The notes below the pieces were generated by a model. The model searched no databases. It was not told the origin of the DNA and saw only the letters and a program-made list of their open reading frames with translations. From assembly GCF_016545825.1 (NCBI RefSeq), contig NC_052617.1, positions 55,123,382 through 55,187,381 of the forward strand: 64,000 bases of DNA. Reading direction: 5' to 3'. Origin of the DNA: Eucalyptus grandis (lineage: Eukaryota > Streptophyta > Magnoliopsida > Myrtales > Myrtaceae). Of the stretch, positions 58,305 through 64,000 are shown piece after piece; the stretch's first letter is position 1, and each line of letters starts with the position of its first letter. The position numbers and the translations under genes are program-made.

Positions 58305-59289
58305 ACAATAGAGACAGCTTTAATAAAGTCCCTTTGTTAATATATTACTGCTTTAATTCTATGATAGGAATTGTAGGGTATAGTTCTGTGATGACAGTAC
58401 CGTTTTTCCCATATAATATTTGGCGAAAAAACTTTAATCATTGTGCTATATCTTCCGAGGAAGTTGAGAAATCAACATTAATTAAACTATCTTCTTTATT
58501 GAGAATTGTAGTTTTACTTTCTTTTTTTTTTTTCCTCCATTCCATTTCGAGTTAAGTTAGCTTTGTTACACACAAACAAATTGAATCCATAGTGCAAGTC
58601 TCTATTTTAGTTTCAAATCAACTCGAACATTCTTACAATGGATTGTAATATGACAACGTAAATTGCAAGCGAACCTCGGATTCGGGATCGGCCAGATAAT
58701 TAAAGCTTACAAGCCTTCGAATGGTAGAGACATCAGTTGGCCACGCAAGTCGCTGCTTGGCTTTTCAGGTCAAGGTCAACCCGTATCGCAGGTGTGTACG
58801 GATCGTGGAGATATGAGTTGGCTACGCAAGTCGTTGCTTTGCTTTTCGGGTCAAGATCGACGTCAATTGCATCCGATGCTTCGGACAAGGAACAGCACTG
58901 AGTATATCTTTGTTTTAAGCTGAAGCAGCAAAAGGAAGTTGCTTTTCTTTATAGAGTTTAAGTCTAGAGAAATGGTGATAGAGATTCTACTTTAATTTTT
59001 CAAATGTTATTTAGTTAAAATCAGGTGTGGCTACTAAACGGGAAAAGAAAAAAGGAGGAAAATCATAGGATCTTATTAGTTTTATTAACTGCTACAACAA
59101 AGTATGTATAGGTTAATAGACTATACACAAATTGTTATTTAAGCATTAACCTAATCAATCAATATTACTATTAGAGGCGTAAGTTTCTTCTTTTCTAATT
59201 AATGTAAAAAGTAGCGAGAATAAAGATCATTATTATCATTATGATTATAATTATGGTTAATGGATGAACGAAAGCCAATAAATTAAGAT

Positions 59290-59525
59290 ATATCTTTTCT
59301 ATTTATGTATCTCTTTGGATTCATAAATTTCCTAAACTTTTCTATTCACGTATCTATTGAATTTATGAATTGTTTTAGATTCATGTATCTTTGTTCATAT
59401 TTTTATCAGAGTTCACGAATCTCTTTGAAATTTATGTGTCTCTGGATTCACGTATCTTTTTATTCATGAATTTCGTGGATACATGCATCTATTTAATTCA
59501 TGTATCTCTTCTATACATGAACTAA
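59290..59525. repeat. Degenerate ATTCATGTATCTCTT repeats
   Basis: About ten imperfect units of ATTCATG(T/A)ATCTCTTT type, 20-30 bp apart, in AT-rich DNA, just before CTCTATAAATAGATGGG (59531-59547), a good TATA-type box. It may be a promoter end of an unidentified insertion. Confidence 0.45.
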
Positions 59526-59639
59526 AAATCTCTATAAATAGATGGGAACATAGAGCTTTATTACAATTTTTTGGTTTTGGTTTTTCCGACTTGATTCCAA
59601 AAGGCTTTGATATACTTTTCTACTCCTGATTTTTCTCTG

Positions 59640-59845
59640 AGTGTGCTGGTTCAATTGAGCGGTTCGATTGATACTCCTAATTTTTCTGAGTGTGTTGGTT
59701 CAATTGAACGGTTCGACTGATACTCCTAATTTCTCTGAGTGTGCTGGTTCAATTGAACGGTTCGACTAAGCCCTAGTTCGACTGATACTCCTAATTTCTC
59801 TGATTGTGCTGGTTCAATCGAACGGCTCGACTAAGCCATGTTTGT
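59640..59845. repeat. 49-bp tandem repeat with a GTTCAATTGAAC palindrome
   Basis: Four units share GATACTCCTAATTTCTCTGA, GTGTGCTGG and TTCAATTGAACGGTTCGAC. The 12-bp palindrome GTTCAATTGAAC is in three of them (GAGC or CGAAC variants in others). It lies about 100 bp after the TATA-like CTCTATAAATAG. Confidence 0.75.
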
Positions 59846-60609
59846 ATAGTGCTAATCCAAACAGTTCGATGTGTTGTATCTTGGGAGGCATATTCATGAA
59901 TCTACTGAAAGACCTTTAGCAGGAACTAATTACCTTAAGGAGATTCTTATACGTACCTCACCTCCAATTTTATGTTATTTTTCCAGTGATATCTTATTTT
60001 ATTATTCTCCAAGATTTGTAAGTTTACATAAAAAGAAGAATATTATATAGCTGTTATCGTCTTCTTTATATTTATGTTCTGATTACAACAAACAGTGTGT
60101 TTTCTCTTGAATATTTTCCACCAATCATCACTCCTAGTAGATGAAGAAGTCCTCTTCATCAAGGATAGTAAGGGTAAAATGGATTTGTATGAATCTTGGA
60201 GACTATCTTAACTGTGGATGAAATAATGGGTGGTGACTTACATATTATGTCATAACCATTCAAATTAACATATTTTACATAAAAAAATTTCTATCGAAAA
60301 TTTTATCCAGAGGAAACAAACAGTTTGGCCATTCAAGACATTGCTTTGCTTTTCAGGTCAAGGTCAATGTCAAGCGTGCATGGTTCTCTTTGAAGGGTAG
60401 CCAGCCAAGTAGAAGGCATTTTACCCTATCCACTTACCTAGAAGTGGGAGGCTATTATATCTACATATATGGCAGTAATTAGAATTGAAGTTTTGATGTT
60501 ATATCTATTTTCACCACCGTGGGCTCCCTAATTCCCAGGCATGTTTTTTTTTCTTCTTAGTGCACAAATGGTCTTGTCAAGGCTCCTTTAGTAGAGAGAG
60601 ATGTGTATG

Positions 60610-62590
60610 GGGGGGGGATAGCACCGTATGTATCTTGGTTTCCAGCTGAAGGAGCAACGAAAGTTGGTTTCCTTAAGAGAGTAAAAATCAAGAGCAATAG
60701 TGACGGGTATTTTACCTTAATTTTTACTAATGTTATTTAGTTAAAATCAGGTATGGCTACTAGATGGAAAACGAAAAGATCAAAGGATTCTTTTAGTATT
60801 ATTAATTGCTATAGAAAAATATGCATTCCTTAATAAACTAATCAATTAGCGCTACTGTTAGCTGGATAACAATGACTCCATATAATTTCATATGCTTTTG
60901 TTGTTTTCTATTTTTGTTAGCCAAATGATTCAGATAATCACTCCCTATAGACTAAGAAGTCCCTTTATCAAGGACAGTAAGGGTGAAATGGATTCCAATG
61001 AATCTTGGCGATTGTCTAATTGTGGATGAAATAAAGAGTGGTGAGTTATATATCTTGTTCACAATCCACATGAACCAAACTTTGTAAACGACAAAATTTT
61101 GAGAGGGATCATGTTGAATGGAAGCTTGAAATAGATCACATAATTAATAATAACAATAATAATAATAACACAACAACATAGGTTCATCATGCTCACAGAA
61201 CTATTAAGAAGAATATCATTGCCTAATGTTCTCTTTGGAGGGGAGGGAATGTCTAGTTAAAGAGATAAGTCTTTGTCCACCCTTTACTTTATTAAATTCG
61301 GCAAAGCAAACTTTAATCATTTTGCTATATCCACCAAGGAAGTTGAGAAATTAATATTAATCAAACAATTTTTTTTTTTATCAAGAATCCTACTTTTAGT
61401 TTTTTTTTCTTCATTTCATTTCGAATTAAGTTAGTTTCGATACACATGAATACATTGGATCCTTAGTACAAGCATCTATTCACATTTGAAATCAATTTGG
61501 AAATTTCTAGGACTGATTGTAACATCGCAGCGTGAATCGCGTTCCTGATAAAAGCAAACCTCAGATTCGGAATCGGCCAAATCATTAGAGCTTATAGGCC
61601 TTCAGATCGTGGAGACATCAGCTGGCCACGCAAGTCGCTGCTCGGCTTTTTAGGTCAAGGTCAACATCGTGTCACATGGCGTTCGGATTGTACAGATATG
61701 AGTTGGCTATGCAAGTCCTTGCTTTGCTTTTTCAGGTCTAGGTCGTTTTCAATTGCATCTTGATGCTTTGGACAAGGAATAGCACTGAATATATCCTCGT
61801 TTTTTAAGCTGAAGGAACAAATAAAAGGTTATTTCCTTCAGAGCGTCAAAATCAAGAGCAATAGTGATCGATTTTTAATTTTTAACTTTTCCTGATGTTA
61901 TCTTGTTAAAATCAGGTATGGCCACAAAACGGATTTTTTTATTTTATTTAAATCAATGGATCTTTTTGGTTTAATTAACTACGAGAAAGTATCTCCGAGT
62001 CACAAAACTATACACAAATAATATTAAGGTATTGACCAATATATTAATGTTACTATTAGTAGGATAAGTTTTTTTTCTAATCAAAGTACATAATAGTGAG
62101 AATAAAGCTCTCTTGCAATTGGCTTATACAATTTCATTCTAGTCATTTTGTTACTTATTTATTAGATCTAATCATTCCAACATAACATTGAAGCTATAGA
62201 ATCCGATGCATTCAAAATAGGGCTGAGCATCAGTTCGGGTCAACCTTGACCGATCTTGACTGGTCCAATCCTGTCGGTCTTGATCCGGTTCTTAGGAAGG
62301 TTGGGTTGGTCTTTGGTCTTGAGATCCTTAGACTAACACCCAGTTTATGGATTGGCCTCGATCTTTGTAAGTTGAGAATGTTCAACAACTCGAACCACTC
62401 GACTATATATATTACATATTATATATAACATTTTTACATCTATTGTAAAGAGCAAACCCCAACTTAAATGGCATTAAATAGCATTAAACAGCCTCCACCT
62501 CCAGTATTCTTGTTCTCCTTACTTTTTATCATCTTCTTTCTTCTTTATCCTATTCAATTTTTACTTTAGTGTGTATGTGTGTGTTTGGGT
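60610..62590. repeat. Tandem duplication copy 1 (about 1.97 kb) of a shortened WAK-upstream unit
   Basis: 60620-62200 recurs from 62600 to the end of the window with an offset near 1965-1985 bp (GAGTAAAAATCAAGAGC at 60679 and 62643; GTTAAAGAGATAAGTC near 61255 and 63236). It keeps the unit's parts but lacks about 1 kb present in unit 2. 62210-62570 is extra here. It starts GGGCTGAGCATCAGTTCGGG and may be a small insertion of unknown type. ORF 62246-62428 lies there and is not supported. Confidence 0.75.
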
Positions 62591-64000
62591 GGGGTTGGGG
62601 GGTGGGGATAGCACCGGAGCAACGAAAGTTGCTTTTCTTAGGAGAGTAAAAATCAAGAGCAATAGTGACGGGTATTTTACCTTAATTTTTCCTAATGTTA
62701 TTTAGTTAAAATCAGGTATGGCTACTAGATGGAAAACGAAAAGATCAAAGGATTCTTTTAGTATTATTAATTGCTATAGAAAAATATGCATTCCTTAATA
62801 AACTAATCAATTAGCACTACCGTTAGCTGGATAACAATGACTCCATATAAGTTCATATGCTTTTGTTGTTATCTATTTTTGTTAGCCAAATGATTCAGAT
62901 AATCACTCCCTATAGACTAAGAAGTCCCCTTTATCAAGGACAGTAAGGGTGAAATGGATTCCAATGAATCTTGGCGATTGTCTAATTGTGGATGAAATAA
63001 AGAGTGGTGAGTTATATATCTTGTTCACAATCCACATGAACTAAAATTTGTAAACAATATAATTTTTTTGAGAGGGATCATGTTGAATGGAAGCTTGAAA
63101 CTACAGATTAAGATCACATAATTAATAATAACAATAATAATAATAACAACAACACCATATGTTCATCAAGCTGACAGAACTATTAAGAAGAATGTCATTG
63201 CCTAATGTTCTCTTTGGAGGGGAGGGAATGTCTCGTTAAAGAGATAAGTCTTTGTCCACCCTTTACTTTATTAAATTCGGCAAAGCAAACTTTAATTATT
63301 TTGCTATATCCACCAAGGAAGTTGAGAAATTAATATTAATCAAACATTTTTTTTTTTATCAAGAATCCTACCTTTAATTTTTTCTTCATTTCATTTCGAA
63401 TTAAGTTAGTTTCGATACACACGAATACATTGGATCCTTAGTACAAGCATCTATTCACATTTGAAATCAATTTGGAAATTTCTTGGACTGATTGTAACAT
63501 CACAACGTGAATTGCGTTCCTGATAAAAGCAAACGTCGGATTCGGAATCGGCCAAATCATTAGAGCTTATAGGCCTTCAGATCGTCGAGAGACATCAGCT
63601 GGCCACGCAAGTCGCTGCTCGGCTTTTTAGGTCAAGGTCAACATCGTGCCACATGGCGCTCGGATTGTAGAGATATGAGTTGGCTACTTGCTTAGCAGGT
63701 CTAGGTCGTTTTCAATTGCATCTTGATGCTTTGGACAAGGAATAGCATTGAATATAGCCCACTAATTCAATGCCCTAGTTAAGAGTCCAAGGACCGAGGG
63801 ACCCACAGCACATGGGGATTTCCACCCCTACCAGGTTCTCCTTAGAGTGCTACTTAGCCTTTTAAGGACTTGCTCAGGTCCACTTGTTTTAAGCTAAAGG
63901 AACAAATAAAAGTTGTTTTCTTTTAGAGTGTCAAAGTCAAGAGCAATAATTATCGATTTTTCACTTTTAACTTTTCCTGATTTTATCTTGTTAAAAATCA
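62591..64000. repeat. Tandem duplication copy 2, running off the window
   Basis: Colinear with 60610-62010. A segment of about 130 bp (63757-63886, CCCACTAATTCAATGCCC to GGTCCACTTG) is inserted between GAATATA and TTTTAAGCT relative to copy 1. An AAT/AAC trinucleotide tract occurs at about 63122-63152, as at 61141-61172. Confidence 0.75.

Larger units (their letters stand above)
58305..60605. repeat. WAK-upstream unit 3 (diverged, with insertions)
   Basis: The start matches unit 2 (TTTGGCGAA, ACTTTAATCATTGTGCTATATCTTCC, the CTTGGCTTTTCAGGTCAAGGTC block near 58757 and the GACGTCAATTGCATCC block near 58859). From about 59230 to 60120 the sequence is unlike the other units and contains two repeat patches listed separately. 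Unit-type sequence returns near 60120-60380. Confidence 0.6.

Noticed and set aside
62246..62428. 60-codon ORF in the insert at 62210-62570
   Set aside because: Too short, no homology recognised, and absent from the neighbouring tandem copy.
1..64000. tRNA or rRNA genes
   Set aside because: No cloverleaf with the A and B box pattern and no rRNA core sequence was noticed; the only tRNA-related sequences are retrotransposon primer sites. A tRNAscan run would settle it.

Overview
This window is plant nuclear DNA. It holds split genes for wall-associated receptor-like kinases (WAKs), large LTR retrotransposons nested in one another, Mutator-like (MULE) elements, plant-type TATA boxes in the LTRs, and long AT-rich spacers. 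Nothing bacterial, plastid or mitochondrial is seen. A woody eudicot fits, and Myrtaceae (Eucalyptus-like) is my impression from the WAK and MULE sequences, but this is not proven here.

The backbone is a tandem cluster of three WAK-type genes, all on the minus strand, and none is intact. WAK-A has a good exon 1 at 22519-23408. A 14.3-kb LTR retrotransposon (7730-21987, TSD TGGAT) separates it from a degraded EGF exon at 7220-7390, and no kinase exon is present. WAK-B is a wreck. Its exon 1 is cut in two (30155-30402 and 44209-44405) by a solo LTR (30403-44208) that itself carries a nested Ty3/gypsy element (33555-44135). Its EGF exon (29041-29218) has lost its splice acceptor and its kinase exon is gone. 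WAK-C (49028-54565) is nearly complete: exon 1 galacturonan-binding domain, exon 2 EGF, exon 3 membrane segment plus kinase. It carries a 1062-bp MULE inserted in the signal-peptide codons with a 10-bp target duplication, and one nonsense codon in the kinase domain (49901-49903).

Layout. 1-5706: 3' part of a Tat/Ogre-like LTR retrotransposon with its LTR. 5707-6388: piece of a related LTR in the opposite orientation. 6389-7729: WAK-A exon 2 and flanks. 7730-21987: complete but pol-less LTR element. 21988-23408: WAK-A intron 1 and exon 1. 23409-28437: WAK-A upstream DNA, a 3-kb repeat block and two MULE-type ends. 28438-44405: WAK-B with its insertions. 44406-49027: spacer, a foldback element and a solo LTR (45623-47988). 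49028-54565: WAK-C. 54566-64000: tandem, diverged copies of a roughly 3-kb WAK-upstream unit.

The signal that ordinary annotation least explains lies in the long noncoding 3' region of the two related LTR elements. It is built of several tandem repeat families, each of which can form a short hairpin. In two of them the stems change in a compensatory way between copies (CCGAA/TTCGG to CCGTA/TACGG; GCCT/AGGC to ACCT/AGGT), as expected for selected RNA or single-stranded DNA structure. All similarity statements are by eye; no alignment or database search was run.
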